The position numbers and the translations under genes were made by a program. A stretch of DNA of 64,000 nucleotides from Halorussus amylolyticus. Lineage in GTDB: Archaea > Halobacteriota > Halobacteria > Halobacteriales > Haladaptataceae. Every line of letters begins with the position of its first letter. Positions within the stretch are counted from its first letter, which is position 1. The stretch is taken from contig NZ_RXOB02000032.1 of NCBI RefSeq assembly GCF_004143485.2, forward strand, positions 62,001 through 126,000, read 5' to 3'. Shown here one piece after another: positions 26,741 to 35,271 of the stretch. Under the pieces are notes generated by a model. It saw nothing but the letters and a program-made list of their open reading frames with translations. It did not search any database and was not told the origin of the DNA.

Positions 26741-27040
26741 TTTTCTCTATCGAACAGATTCGCGAGATGTACCGGCAGGCGATCCGGCACCTCATCGACG
26801 AGGTCGCAGAGACAGAGGAGTTCTTCCGCGCCGGTATCGTCGCCATCGACATTACTGAAGCCGACTCTTTCACGGGCGATAGTCACAAGGACAAAATCAT
26901 CGGGACAAAAGAGCAGACCGATGAGTATGCCTATCAGTGGGCCACGGTTCAGTTGGTCGGCAACGCCGTCCCAATCGTGTTAGACGCACGCCCGGTTGGG
27001 AAAGGCGAGACTGTTAACGCCGAGGTCAGTACCGAGGACT
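26741..27040 (+). pseudogene. Fragment of a haloarchaeal IS transposase
   Basis: MYRQAIRHLIDEVAETEEFF, RAGIVAIDITEADSFTGD and AYQWATVQLVGNAVPIVLDA are characteristic of a haloarchaeal DDE transposase of the ISH type, covering the first catalytic Asp (VAIDITE). The frame then enters unrelated sequence. It is fused directly to the VirD4-like fragment, so this junction is an old recombination point. Confidence 0.7.
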
Positions 27041-27213
27041 GTTTCGTGCTCGGTAGCTTCCGAAACCTCTGTGTCCTCACCGTCGGTTTCCTCTCCGGCC
27101 TACTCGCCCCTTCGGTGCTTCTTGAGGCCGGAGGCTCACCCTCGGAAATGCTGAAATCCACGACGGACCGGAACTTAACACATATATCCGACGACCGTGT
27201 ACCCCTACTTTAT

Positions 27214-27531
27214 ATGCAATTCTGTGACGAGTGTGGCTCGATGATGCACACGGAGGGCGACACGTGGGTGTGTCGCTCCTGTGAGAACGAGGAGCCACGG
27301 GACTCGCAAGCAGAAGCGGCGATGACGACCCAGGATGGACAGCGGGACGACGGAGCACCCGCCGTGGCCGACGCGACCCAGGGCTCCACCGAGACGATGC
27401 AGGAACCCTGTCCGGCGGACGACTGCGACGGCGACCGGGCGTACTACGAGATGATGCCGAAGCCAGGCGGCTCCTACGAGGTTCGGCTGTTCACCTGCGT
27501 CGAGTGCGGCCACAAGTGGCGCGAGACCTGA
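27214..27531 (+). CDS. TFS-like transcription factor (TFIIS/RPA12 type) lacking the catalytic acidic pair
   Basis: 105 residues. The N-terminal zinc ribbon is CDECGSMM...CRSC and the C-terminal ribbon is CPADDC...CVECGHKW. TFS normally stimulates transcript cleavage by RNA polymerase through an Asp-Glu pair at the tip of the second ribbon (RxADExxxxFFxC). Here that tip reads PKPGGSYEVRLFTC, with Gly-Ser in the DE positions, and the first Cys pair is spaced CX4C rather than CX2C. It may therefore bind polymerase without promoting cleavage. A TATA-like CATATATC lies about 27 nt before the ATG, so the transcript is likely leaderless. Confidence 0.85.
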   Translation: MQFCDECGSMMHTEGDTWVCRSCENEEPRDSQAEAAMTTQDGQRDDGAPAVADATQGSTETMQEPCPADDCDGDRAYYEMMPKPGGSYEVRLFTCVECGHKWRET

Positions 27532-27538
27532 TACGGTT

Positions 27539-27604
27539 TGCTGTAGGAAGTTATCGTCTTGACCGCCCAGCGGGGCGGCGGTCAAGCGGTAACCGTCTAC
27601 AGCA
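27539..27604. terminator. Long imperfect hairpin after the TFS-like gene
   Basis: Arms TGCTGTAG and CTACAGCA enclose GTTATCGTCTTGACCGCC and GGCGGTCAAGCGGTAAC around a GC-rich loop, so the fold is about 66 nt long. It begins 8 nt after the stop codon. It could be a transcription terminator or a small mobile palindromic element; no T-run follows, which argues for the latter. Confidence 0.5.
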
Positions 27605-27920
27605 GACAGTATGACGGTGCATCTCGCGAACTCCGCCGCTGAAATTTGCACAGACCGTCACATCAGGCTCTCAAATCCCGGGGTTACTCGGTCTCAAGTG
27701 GAGCCACACATCGACTCCAAACCGACTCCCGCAACGTTCTTGAGGCTAACACCAGCCGCTGTCACAAGAGCCTTTGTTGGGATGTTCGTTCCCCTGATTA
27801 TCGGTGCGGTAATCGTTGGAACACTCTATCTCCAGAAACGGAACCGAAGATGGGGCAGTGTTCGTCGATGCCTCTGGGGACCTACTCGCCGCAGCCGTTC
27901 ACTCCGCTTCGTTCGCTGGG

Positions 27921-28145
27921 ATGACGGACCCTAAACGAATCCCGAGCGAGTGGCGGATTGGAACGACCGGAATCGGAGTCGGGCTGGTAGTTGTGTACAC
28001 GACGCCGTTTGTCGGGGGATCAGGCGGGAAATTGGGGACGATAGCTTTCGGTCCATGTCTGGGTATCCACGGGACCTTCCGGACATTCAACATCTTTCAG
28101 CTCTCCCGCCGTGGCTATCAGCCCCCGAAAAAAGAGACGACCTGA
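27921..28145 (+). CDS. Small membrane protein, unknown
   Basis: 74 residues. MTDPKRIPSEWRIGTTGIGV leads into a hydrophobic stretch (VGLVVVYTTPFVGGSGGKLG) and a second weak one (TIAFGPCLGIHGTFRTF), then a basic tail. I do not recognise the family. The 300 bases upstream contain fragments of other membrane-like frames (MFVPLIIGAVIVGTLYLQKR) that look decayed, so this may also be a remnant. Confidence 0.4.
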   Translation: MTDPKRIPSEWRIGTTGIGVGLVVVYTTPFVGGSGGKLGTIAFGPCLGIHGTFRTFNIFQLSRRGYQPPKKETT

Positions 28146-28396
28146 ATGGTATTCCCGGGAGCGGCCAGCCCCTCCACTAGATTCTCTGGGGGTGAGATTC
28201 TAGACGACCGAGAGCCTCTCACCACGATTGTTCATCCGACTGCTTCTATCTCAATATGAGCAGTTTCGAGCATCCTCTGCGTCTACCACGGTATTTTGTC
28301 AATCTACGGTGAGTCCGGTGTTAGAGCTGAGGTTTCTTTTGCTGCCCCCCTATCATCTGTGTAGCCTTGATGGCGTCTCCGCTCTAAGTGAGAGAT

Positions 28397-28816
28397 ATGT
28401 ACAACAATATCTTGGTACCGACAGACGGGAGTCAAGGAGCGGAAGCCGCTCTCAAACATGGCATAGAGATCGCGTCACAGTGAGAGGCGACCTTGCATAC
28501 CCTGTACGCCGTCGATACTCGCCTGGCGCGCTCCGGACCGTTGCTCGAAACGCTCCGGGACAAAGGACGCAAGGCAGTACGAGATGTCGAGGTGACTGGA
28601 ACCCAAGCCGGCCTGACCGTCGTGATCGAAATCGTCGAGGGGAACTCGCACGAAGAGATTGTGGACTACATCACCGAGCACGGTATCGACATGGTCATCA
28701 TGGGAACCCACGGCCGGACAGGTCTCGACAGAGTCGTTATGGGAAGCGTCGCAGAACGAGTGGTTCGGCGGTCGCCTGTTCCCGTCGTAACCGTTCGGGG
28801 TGAGGAGCAGAACTGA
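28397..28816 (+). pseudogene. Universal stress protein gene with an internal TGA
   Basis: A complete USP frame (MYNNILVPTDGSQGAEAALK to GTHGRTGLDRVVMGSVAERV) is broken by one in-frame TGA at 28481, after GIEIASQ. Other USPs have Cys, Tyr or Phe near this position; TGT or TGC to TGA is a single change. Nothing else is damaged, so inactivation is recent, or the call rests on a single base of the assembly. Restart at the TTG at 28493 would lose the nucleotide loop. Confidence 0.85.
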
Positions 28817-28820
28817 GTTT

Positions 28821-29355
28821 CTAGCAGACTCCAATCTTTAGACCTCCTTCTCGTGGGTTTGCGAGGATGACTGTTCCTCTGTCTCGGAGTGTGGGGTACC
28901 GCGCTTTCCAGCTCAGTTTGTGGAGTTCGATAGCGACGGCGATGGTCAGGGCAATCCCGCCGAGAACAAGCCACTGTTCTAGCCCGACAGGTGCCGTTCC
29001 GAGGACCGCCTGAGCGGGCGGAAAGTACATTCCCCCGAGATGGACCAAGAACGCTGTAATCGTTCCGGTGAGCAATATCGGGCTCCGAAACGGTGAAAGC
29101 TGGAACAGCGAAGTCGTCTCGGATCGGGCATTGCCAATATTAATCATCTGGAACAGGACAACCAGGAGACGCAGGTGGTTGCGGACGGCAGCCTCCGAGA
29201 GCTCCTGGTCCAGCAACCGGACGAACGTCCCGAACCCGATCACGCCGATCACCAGCGTGGCGACGAGCGTCCGTTCGATCATGATTTGATTGAAGATTCG
29301 CTCGTCCGGCGAGCGCGGCGGACGATTCAATACGTCTCCCTCCTTGGGTTCGAAG
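28821..29355 (-). pseudogene. C-terminal fragment of a cation-transporting P-type ATPase
   Basis: The minus-strand frame reads ALAFEPKEGDVLNRPPRSPD and ERIFNQIMIERTLVATLVIG, then three further membrane helices, as in the Cation_ATPase_C domain of PMCA/SERCA-type pumps. The phosphorylation (DKTGT), ATP-binding and actuator domains are missing. Its broken 5' end lies against a copy of the primase C-terminal module, so the pump gene was cut by that rearrangement. Confidence 0.85.
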
Positions 29356-29364
29356 GCGAGGGCG

Positions 29365-29540
29365 ACATCGAACTCGAAATAGAAGTGGAGCGGCTCACGG
29401 CCGAACTCGCGGAGCGTGACCAAGCGACGGGTCAGACTCACGAGGAGCATATTGGTAGTGGGAGCTCAGACGAAGAGGAGTCCCACTCGGAGTCTGTCTG
29501 AGGTCGGACGAAGCGGCTGTTCGGAAACGACCCTGACTCG
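29365..29540 (+). repeat. Primase C-terminal module, copy A (damaged)
   Basis: The + frame reads ELEIEVERLTAELAERDQAT, GQTHEEHIGSGSSDEEES and then GRTKRLFGNDPD, with TGA in place of the Trp codon of SVWGRTK. It repeats the coiled-coil tail of the NrS-1 polymerase-like gene (copy B near 38.8 kb) and the orphan copy C near 43.8 kb. No primase body is attached. Confidence 0.8.
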
Positions 29541-29596
29541 TGGGTGTTCGTAGAGAAATGTTAGTATGGTGAACAGTGGGCGCAAACTGCAAGCGG

Positions 29597-29830
29597 TTAG
29601 ATGCGAGGCGGAATACGTAGTTCGTCGTCGACCTCGTACAGATAACCTTTCAACAACAGTTGCTCGACGAGCTCATCGGCGTCGGCACGCGTGATTCCTT
29701 GCTCACTGAGGTATGTGACAGCGCCTGTTTGCGAGATACCCTCATCATCTGCCGTGGTCTCGACATACGTGTCGAGGTGATCGAGCACAGCCTGCTCGCT
29801 CGTGCTCAGGGGCCTCCGTGAACTCGGCAT
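29597..29830 (-). CDS. Small winged-helix-like protein
   Basis: 77 residues: SEQAVLDHLDTYVETTADDE, GISQTGAVTYLSEQGITRAD and ADELVEQLLLKGYLYEVDDE, a helix-turn-helix with a short wing, typical of small haloarchaeal regulators of unknown target. It is complete, with an ATG start. No operon partner is visible. Confidence 0.6.
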   Translation of the reverse strand: MPSSRRPLSTSEQAVLDHLDTYVETTADDEGISQTGAVTYLSEQGITRADADELVEQLLLKGYLYEVDDELRIPPRI

Positions 29831-30061
29831 TACTGGATGTATTGGACGCCATCAAATAGACTGTTGGGGTCCGAGCGAACACGTCGGTTCGGACTCGTTA
29901 TCTTAGCGGTCGATACAGAGACAGCGTGTTCACTGTTTACAGTGGCGGGCGTTGAGTTGGAGTTGGTGCAGGATGCCCCGATCCACGTCATCGATTGCAT
30001 TGAACTCCATACCATGCCTCTGAAGGGCGCGAATGAAAAAGTCGTACCGCCCACTTCTCCG

Positions 30062-32290
30062 TCACTCGACAAATTCGAACGTCTTGATTGCAGTGACGTT
30101 GTCGGCTGCGTGGCCGACCTGCACCTCAAACTCGCCGGGTTCTGCGGCGTACTCTTCGTCGGCCGTCCAGAACTCGAGGTCGGCCGTCGTCAGTTCGAAC
30201 GAGACGGTCGCCGATTCGCCTGCGTCGAGGACGACGTTCTCGAAGCCGACCAGTTCTTTGACCGGCCGTGCGCGACTCCCGACTAGGTCATTGATATACA
30301 CCTGAACGACCTCGGTTCCGGCCCGGTCGCCAGTGTTTTCGACAGTCACATCGACAGAAAGGGTCTCATCGGTCGAGACCACCGCTGCATCGAGTGACAC
30401 GTCGGTATACGCGAAGGTAGTGTAGCTCTCACCGTGACCAAAGGCGTACAGCGGCTCGTTTGGAATGTCGAGATATCGTGACAGGTACTTCTCGGCAGGA
30501 CCTGTCGGTGGTTCCGTCAGATCCACGTCGGCGTCCTCAGCCGGTCGCCCGGTTCTCAGGCGGTTGTAATAAATCGGGATTTGACCTTCAGTGATGGGGA
30601 AGGTCATTGGCAGACGACCCGATGGGTTGTACTCACCGAGAAGTACATCGGCAATAGCGGGACCAGCCTCGAGACCTGGAAACCAAGCTTCGAGAATCGC
30701 AGGGACGTGTTCGGCCTCCCAGTTGATAGCCAACGGCCGGCCGTTGAACAGAACGGCGGCTACGGGTGTCTCTGTCTCGATGAGCGCTTTGAGCAGTGCA
30801 CGCTGCTCGCCGGGCAAGTCGATGTGGGCGCGACTCGCTGCCTCACCGCTTCGACTGTAGCGTTCGCCGACGGCAACGACGGCGATATCTGCAGACGTGA
30901 CGGTCTCAACTGCCGTCTCCAATTGCTCGTCGCTGACAGAGCCGTCCCGGTCACAGCCTTCGACGTACGCCAGATTCTCGATGCGGTCTGTGAGTGTGGT
31001 TCTAAGGGTTGTCACGTCGTCTGGGTCGCCTTCGGCACGCCAGGCACCGAGCATATCAGTGGCGCTATCTGCGAGTCCGCCGACGAGTGCGACTTCTTCG
31101 CTATCATCCAGTGGCAACAAATCGCCCTCGTTTTTCAACAAGACTTGAGACTCACGGGCAACCTCGCGGGCGGCCTCGCGGTGCTCGTCGGTGAGGATGC
31201 GCTGGGACTGGCGTTCCTCGTCGAAGTACCGATAGGGGTCTTCGAACAGGCCCAGGGCACCTTTGACGGTCAGGAGGCGTCGAACCGCTTCATCGACCAG
31301 CGACTCGTCAATGATATCGTCTTCGACCAGTCCGACCAGTTCGGTCGCATATGCACCGCTGACCATGTCGATGTCAGAGCCAGCCTCGATGCACGCTCGT
31401 GCCGCTTCACGCAAATTCCCGGCGACGCCGTGCTCACCGAGTTCACCGAATGAATCCCAGTCAGAGACGACGAGGTCTTCGAAGCCGAGTTCGGCGCGCA
31501 GTAAATCGCTGACGAGCGCCTCGTTGCTGCTGGCCGGGATGCGCTCGTAAAGGTTGAAGGCGTTCATCACGCTACCGACGCCCGCTTCCAGACAGGCTTC
31601 GAACGGTGGGAGATGAATTTCACGGAGGTTCGTCTCGGAGATGTCGACAGTGTTGTACTCGCGACCAGCCTTGGAGGCACCATAGCCGATGTAGTGCTTT
31701 GCGCACGCGAGGATGGTGTCGTCCGCAGAGAGGTCGTCGCCTTGGAACCCACGGACGCGTGCGTTCGAGATTTCACCGGAGAGGTATGGGTCCTCGCCCG
31801 CTGCCTCCATGACGCGGCCCCAGCGTGGGTCGCGACTGACGTCGACCGACGGTGCGAACGTCCATTGGACCCCGTCGGCGGCCGCTTCGGTCGCAGCGAC
31901 ACGAGCCGACAGCTCTGCCATCTTCGGGTTCCACGACGCCGCCTCGCCAAGCGGAATCGGGAAGATTGTCCGGTAGCCGTGGATGACATCGAGAGCCAGC
32001 ATGAGCGGGACCCCGTGGTCGGACTCCTCGACTGCGAGTTCCTGGAACGTGCGGGCTTCTTCGAGGTTCTCGAAGTTGAGAACCGAACCGATGTCGCCAT
32101 CTATAATCCCCTGCTGGATATCCATGTCGGCGACGGCAGTCCCCGTCGCGAAGTCGGCGTTCAGCAGATTCAGTTGCCCCACTTTCTGTTCGAGAGTTAA
32201 CTCAGAGACCAGCGTCTCAACGTGTTCTTCGATTTCGGCTCGCCGCTCAGATGAGAAGTGTTCGAGTAACGACCGTGTCTGCGCTTCCAT
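30062..32290 (-). CDS. Glycoside hydrolase family 3 (beta-glucosidase-like)
   Basis: 742 residues. The GH3 N-terminal barrel shows LTLEQKVGQLNLLNADFATG, KHYIGYGASKAGREYNTVDI (substrate-binding KH) and the nucleophile region ELGFEDLVVSDWDSFGELGE (Asp in SDW). The alpha/beta sandwich carries the RGKP-like acid/base region, followed by a fibronectin III-like domain (VSVDVTVENTGDRAGTEVVQ) at the end. No signal peptide is seen from the ATG at 32290, so the enzyme is probably cytoplasmic and acts on imported beta-linked oligosaccharides. Upstream codons in frame belong to a duplicated non-coding segment and are excluded. Confidence 0.92.
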   Translation of the reverse strand: MEAQTRSLLEHFSSERRAEIEEHVETLVSELTLEQKVGQLNLLNADFATGTAVADMDIQQGIIDGDIGSVLNFENLEEARTFQELAVEESDHGVPLMLALDVIHGYRTIFPIPLGEAASWNPKMAELSARVAATEAAADGVQWTFAPSVDVSRDPRWGRVMEAAGEDPYLSGEISNARVRGFQGDDLSADDTILACAKHYIGYGASKAGREYNTVDISETNLREIHLPPFEACLEAGVGSVMNAFNLYERIPASSNEALVSDLLRAELGFEDLVVSDWDSFGELGEHGVAGNLREAARACIEAGSDIDMVSGAYATELVGLVEDDIIDESLVDEAVRRLLTVKGALGLFEDPYRYFDEERQSQRILTDEHREAAREVARESQVLLKNEGDLLPLDDSEEVALVGGLADSATDMLGAWRAEGDPDDVTTLRTTLTDRIENLAYVEGCDRDGSVSDEQLETAVETVTSADIAVVAVGERYSRSGEAASRAHIDLPGEQRALLKALIETETPVAAVLFNGRPLAINWEAEHVPAILEAWFPGLEAGPAIADVLLGEYNPSGRLPMTFPITEGQIPIYYNRLRTGRPAEDADVDLTEPPTGPAEKYLSRYLDIPNEPLYAFGHGESYTTFAYTDVSLDAAVVSTDETLSVDVTVENTGDRAGTEVVQVYINDLVGSRARPVKELVGFENVVLDAGESATVSFELTTADLEFWTADEEYAAEPGEFEVQVGHAADNVTAIKTFEFVE

Positions 32291-32820
32291 AATCGGTAGG
32301 TATTCTGCGCAATGATAAACTACCGGATCTATTGAAACTCTCAGAACGGGATCGATTTCGGTGGTCGTGCTGAATACAGGATGCGAACTTATTATTGGAC
32401 CAGCTTGCAACCCGGATCGTGAACTCACTAACGGCGTTCAGTGGGATGAACCAATCAGCTGAAAGGTGGCCGCAGTCACTCACCGATAAATCACGAGAGT
32501 ATTATCAGCCGACCGCTGACGTGACTGGCTTCGGCGGCTGAGAACACAGGTCTGTGATTAGCAGGGGATATTCCGATGACCGTTACTCCACCGAAGGAGA
32601 CCTGCTCATCGAAGAGGAATCGATCTATACGCAAGATTCGGCCGCAGTCAATGAGTCGGCAGCCGACGTCGGACTGGATGATTCACCGCCAGGGTGGCAG
32701 CAGCTGCAGTGGGACCGATCCCATCGATAACCTCGAAAGCTCCCGATTGCTCGCGGTCGCTCAGCGGGATATCTGTGCCTCTCAGCACCAGTCAGCACAG
32801 ATAGTCGCCCCCAGAGGCGA
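32257..32820. repeat. Duplicated ~565-bp segment, copy 1
   Basis: This stretch and 46380-46944 are about 90 percent identical by eye. It covers the first 11 codons and promoter of the GH3 gene, the intergenic DNA, and a + frame reading DRYSTEGDLLIEEESIYTQD then VNESAADVGLDDSPP. In the second copy that same frame is kept with mostly conservative changes, so it was once coding. It contains one GTGCTGAATACAGG motif (32367-32380). Confidence 0.85.
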
Positions 32821-32829
32821 ATACGAACA

Positions 32830-33250
32830 GTTCAAAACGGGAAATAGGACGCATGCCGAACAGGCGATCACTGGGAGCGTCGCCCACGGCATCGACTACG
32901 ACGACTACCTTGCAGCATTGGCGCCCCGACCTGTCTGCGTCGGCGCGGCGGCCTCGGATCGGTACTTCCCAATTGAGGGGGTCTATGAGACTGTAAACCG
33001 CGTCAGAGACATCTATGCACTCTACGACGCCGAAGGTCGAGTTGACCTTGTCGTCGGCCAGACGACGAACTGTGCCGTCTACGAACTCCGAGACGGTGTG
33101 TTCGAGTTTCTGTGTGACCACCTCAGCGACGACACGTATGATACACAGGCTGACATCTCGGTTCTCGACGAGTCTGAAACCCGGTGTACGCCTGACGGGA
33201 GCGTCCACAGCGCGTACCCCAACGAACACGTAGATTATGTAATTAAGCAG
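32830..33250 (+). pseudogene. C-terminal fragment of an alpha/beta hydrolase (esterase-like)
   Basis: The frame reads HGIDYDDYLAALAPRPVCVG, AAASDRYFPIEGVYETVNRV and VVGQTTNCAVYELRDGVFEF. This matches the last part of haloarchaeal acetylxylan-esterase-like hydrolases, in which the Asp of ASDR.FP and a late His complete the triad. The late His position reads TNCAVY instead of THCAVY. The nucleophile half is missing; upstream the frame enters the duplicated segment. Possibly once a partner of the GH3 gene. Confidence 0.65.
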
Positions 33251-33251
33251 T

Positions 33252-33683
33252 TCAGGAATCGAGAGATGCAGAGTTGCAACTTTCAAATATTCTCCCTGAG
33301 AATTCGGTAGGCTTCAATCGATAGAACGTCATTGAGAGCTCTTCGGGAGTTGTTTCAGGAAGGACATTGAGCGTAGGAATCTCTGCATTCTCTGCGATTG
33401 CTGCCGCTGCACGTGATTGGTCGGCCTTTGGGACTTGTTCAAGCCGTCCACGAACGACGACACTTTGTGCGGGATTCTCAGAAAAAATCGTAATGGTGGC
33501 GATCTCCGTTGTGTTAATAAATGCCATCTTCTGGCTCTCCTCGTCATACACAAACTGAAAATAGAGATATTCACCATCATACCCAAATGACTCGGGCACA
33601 GCGTACGTTTCTGCACCATCAGTCAACGATAACACGCCAGCGTTCGCCTCCTCAAGAAGTCTATCAATTTTGGACTTACTCAT
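33252..33683 (-). CDS. PPOX-like (split beta-barrel) flavin/F420-binding protein
   Basis: 143 residues from the ATG at 33683. MSKSKIDRLLEEANAGVLSL, YAVPESFGYDGEYLYFQFVY and ESQKMAFINTTEIATITIFS, then VRGRLEQVPK and MTFYRLKPTEFSGRIF, follow the PPOX-fold order. It is AT-richer than its neighbours. The family binds FMN or F420; substrate unknown. It is a distant relative of the two PPOX-like genes at 1.2-2.1 kb. Confidence 0.78.
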   Translation of the reverse strand: MSKSKIDRLLEEANAGVLSLTDGAETYAVPESFGYDGEYLYFQFVYDEESQKMAFINTTEIATITIFSENPAQSVVVRGRLEQVPKADQSRAAAAIAENAEIPTLNVLPETTPEELSMTFYRLKPTEFSGRIFESCNSASLDS

Positions 33684-33792
33684 CTTGACAGTCATTACCT
33701 AAACAATATCAATCTGATTATTTACAACTGTCGCATCGGTCGGCTCCCTCCCGTGGCTCAAATCGTGGGCTTTCGCATGAAAATGGCTCTGT

Positions 33793-33992
33793 GGCACTGT
33801 CTAGTTGAGCCAGTTTAAGGAACGAGCAGGTCGTTGAGTGAATTGGACTAGAACGAACGCATACCTGCTCAACGAGAGCTACGACGCGGATTTAGAAGAT
33901 GAACAGTTCATGCACTACTACAACCGCCAGAGACCGAATCAAGCTCTCGACGGAAAGACGCCGACCGAGAAGGTGCAGAACTAGACAGTGCC
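33793..33992 (+). mobile_element. 200-bp internally deleted IS481-like element (MITE-like)
   Basis: Perfect 14-bp terminal inverted repeats, GGCACTGTCTAGTT and AACTAGACAGTGCC, bound exactly 200 bp. Inside, only the end of the transposase frame remains: NESYDADLEDEQFMHYYNRQ, RPNQALDGKTPTEKVQN and a stop, the C-terminal end of an integrase-core DDE transposase. The stop codon lies inside the right repeat. No clear target duplication is visible. It could move only with help from a full-length relative. Confidence 0.85.
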
Positions 33993-34119
33993 GATGGATT
34001 TCAGTTGGACCAGAATTCCACCGAATTCTGAGGTGTGTTCAAAAATGGCCGACTCATTTCGCTGGCGACTCTCCGGGCAACGCGGTCGCCTCCTAGAGGA
34101 CCTCGTCGATGTAACGGAC

Positions 34120-34262
34120 GAACAGACGAAATCTACTCCCCCCTCTCTGGAACGTGGGCGGCCGAACTCTGACCGCTGAACAGTCGAAATGTACTCCTTC
34201 CCCTTCGCAAAAGCGCCAGCATAACCCCGTTCTTCTCGTGCGGAACAGACGAAATGTACTCT
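34120..34262 (+). repeat. Three spaced direct repeats
   Basis: The motif GAACAG(A/T)CGAAAT(C/G)TACTC occurs at 34120, 34178 and 34243, with starts 58 and 65 nt apart. The spacers share no sequence. Too few and too irregular for CRISPR; they could be binding sites or decayed element ends. Confidence 0.7.
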
Positions 34263-34530
34263 CCACGTGAGAAAGCACTGGAAAACTGGGGTGTGGACGT
34301 GTGCGAAAACCGGTGTCTACCACAAGATGAAGGGGCTCACGACGTATCCCTTAGTCGCTGTTGAATCGAGCCTTCTGAGCGAGAAAGAGGTAGAACCGGA
34401 TTGCGAACTGTCACGAAGATATTGCTATTCAACAGAGTATTTGAAGGAGAGGATTGAGAAACTACATATCAAATCTATAGGGGAGGTGTACTCACTCCGT
34501 GAGAACATCGTAGTTCGAAGACGACCGTCC

Positions 34531-35187
34531 TCAGACTACCTGTGCCCGGAGAACCCGCGATTCGGCTTTTCGCAGGTGTTCAGCAACGGTACTCGGCGCA
34601 CACTCCAGTTCAACGGCAATGTCTTTTTGAGTAGTGGTTCGAGGAATGTCGTAGTAACCCAGTTCAACCGCCGTTTCGATAACTTCTCGCTGGCGGTCGG
34701 TGAGGGGGGTCTCGACAGCAGCCGTCGTACCAGCGAGACCGCCCACTGCGTCAACAGTCACATCAACCGGAACAGAGATACTGTCCATTGCATCCTGTAG
34801 CTCGTCTTCAGGACCGAATATCGAGAACACCACTGTCCCATCAGAATTGTATTCGATGGGGGGAACGATGACCAGTCCGCCGGAGGAGATCGGTTCGAAC
34901 ATTTCTTGGAGCGAGTCAGTCGTCGCGTCGCGAACGTACACATAACACGACCGCTCATCGATGCGTTCTATGTCATAGCCGACAACCACCGGAATCTCCT
35001 GCATCGTTCTCTCCAGTGCATCGGCGTCACCTACCACATAATGGAGGATACCGAGCGCGTCTCCGGTGTAATTCCATTGGAGTGCCGTCGCTCGCTCGAT
35101 AAACGGTTCCTCGGTCATCACGCCGTACATCGGGTGGATATCTCCCGCCCGACCGTGGGCCGTAATTCGCACCCGGACGTGTTTCAT
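34531..35187 (-). CDS. Bat-type (bacterioopsin activator-like) HTH_10 regulator
   Basis: 218 residues. The C-terminal 60, LTDRQREVIETAVELGYYDI with TTTQKDIAVELECAPSTVAE and HLRKAESRVLRAQ, are the HTH_10 domain of Bat-family haloarchaeal activators. The first 150 residues (RATALQWNYTGDALGILHYV and later) are the usual sensor-like domain of this group, with no PAS or GAF motif I can see. It is transcribed divergently from the NAD(P)-binding protein gene, 84 nt away, which it may regulate. Confidence 0.88.
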   Translation of the reverse strand: MKHVRVRITAHGRAGDIHPMYGVMTEEPFIERATALQWNYTGDALGILHYVVGDADALERTMQEIPVVVGYDIERIDERSCYVYVRDATTDSLQEMFEPISSGGLVIVPPIEYNSDGTVVFSIFGPEDELQDAMDSISVPVDVTVDAVGGLAGTTAAVETPLTDRQREVIETAVELGYYDIPRTTTQKDIAVELECAPSTVAEHLRKAESRVLRAQVV

Positions 35188-35271
35188 AAACGGTGATACG
35201 GAATCTAGAACTTAAACCCGCCGAGCGTACTCGGCACTAACCACTCGGAGTGATAGAACAAATTATCTCCT

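Larger units (their letters stand above)
33684..34530. other. Gene-poor interval holding a deletion-derivative element and short repeats
   Basis: Apart from the 200-bp element at 33793-33992 and the three short repeats at 34120-34262, this 850-base interval shows only short frames. A palindrome AGAATTC-CACC-GAATTCT sits at 34012-34029. The + frame from 34267 (MRKHWKTGVWTCAKTGVYHK) has no recognisable motif and becomes antisense to the next gene. Confidence 0.5.

Noticed and set aside
28481-28483. TGA as a selenocysteine codon in the USP gene
   Set aside because: Haloarchaea are not known to use selenocysteine and USPs have no such position; a nonsense mutation is simpler.
31567-32200. Overlapping frames on both strands in the GH3 gene
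   Set aside because: All are shadows of the GH3 frame, with no motif and no start signal.
32291-32428. N-terminal extension of the GH3 protein to 788 residues
   Set aside because: The extra codons lie in a duplicated non-coding segment and the homology starts at the ATG at 32290.
34120-34262. Short CRISPR array
   Set aside because: Only three units, unequal spacing, repeats that are not palindromic and no cas genes in the window.
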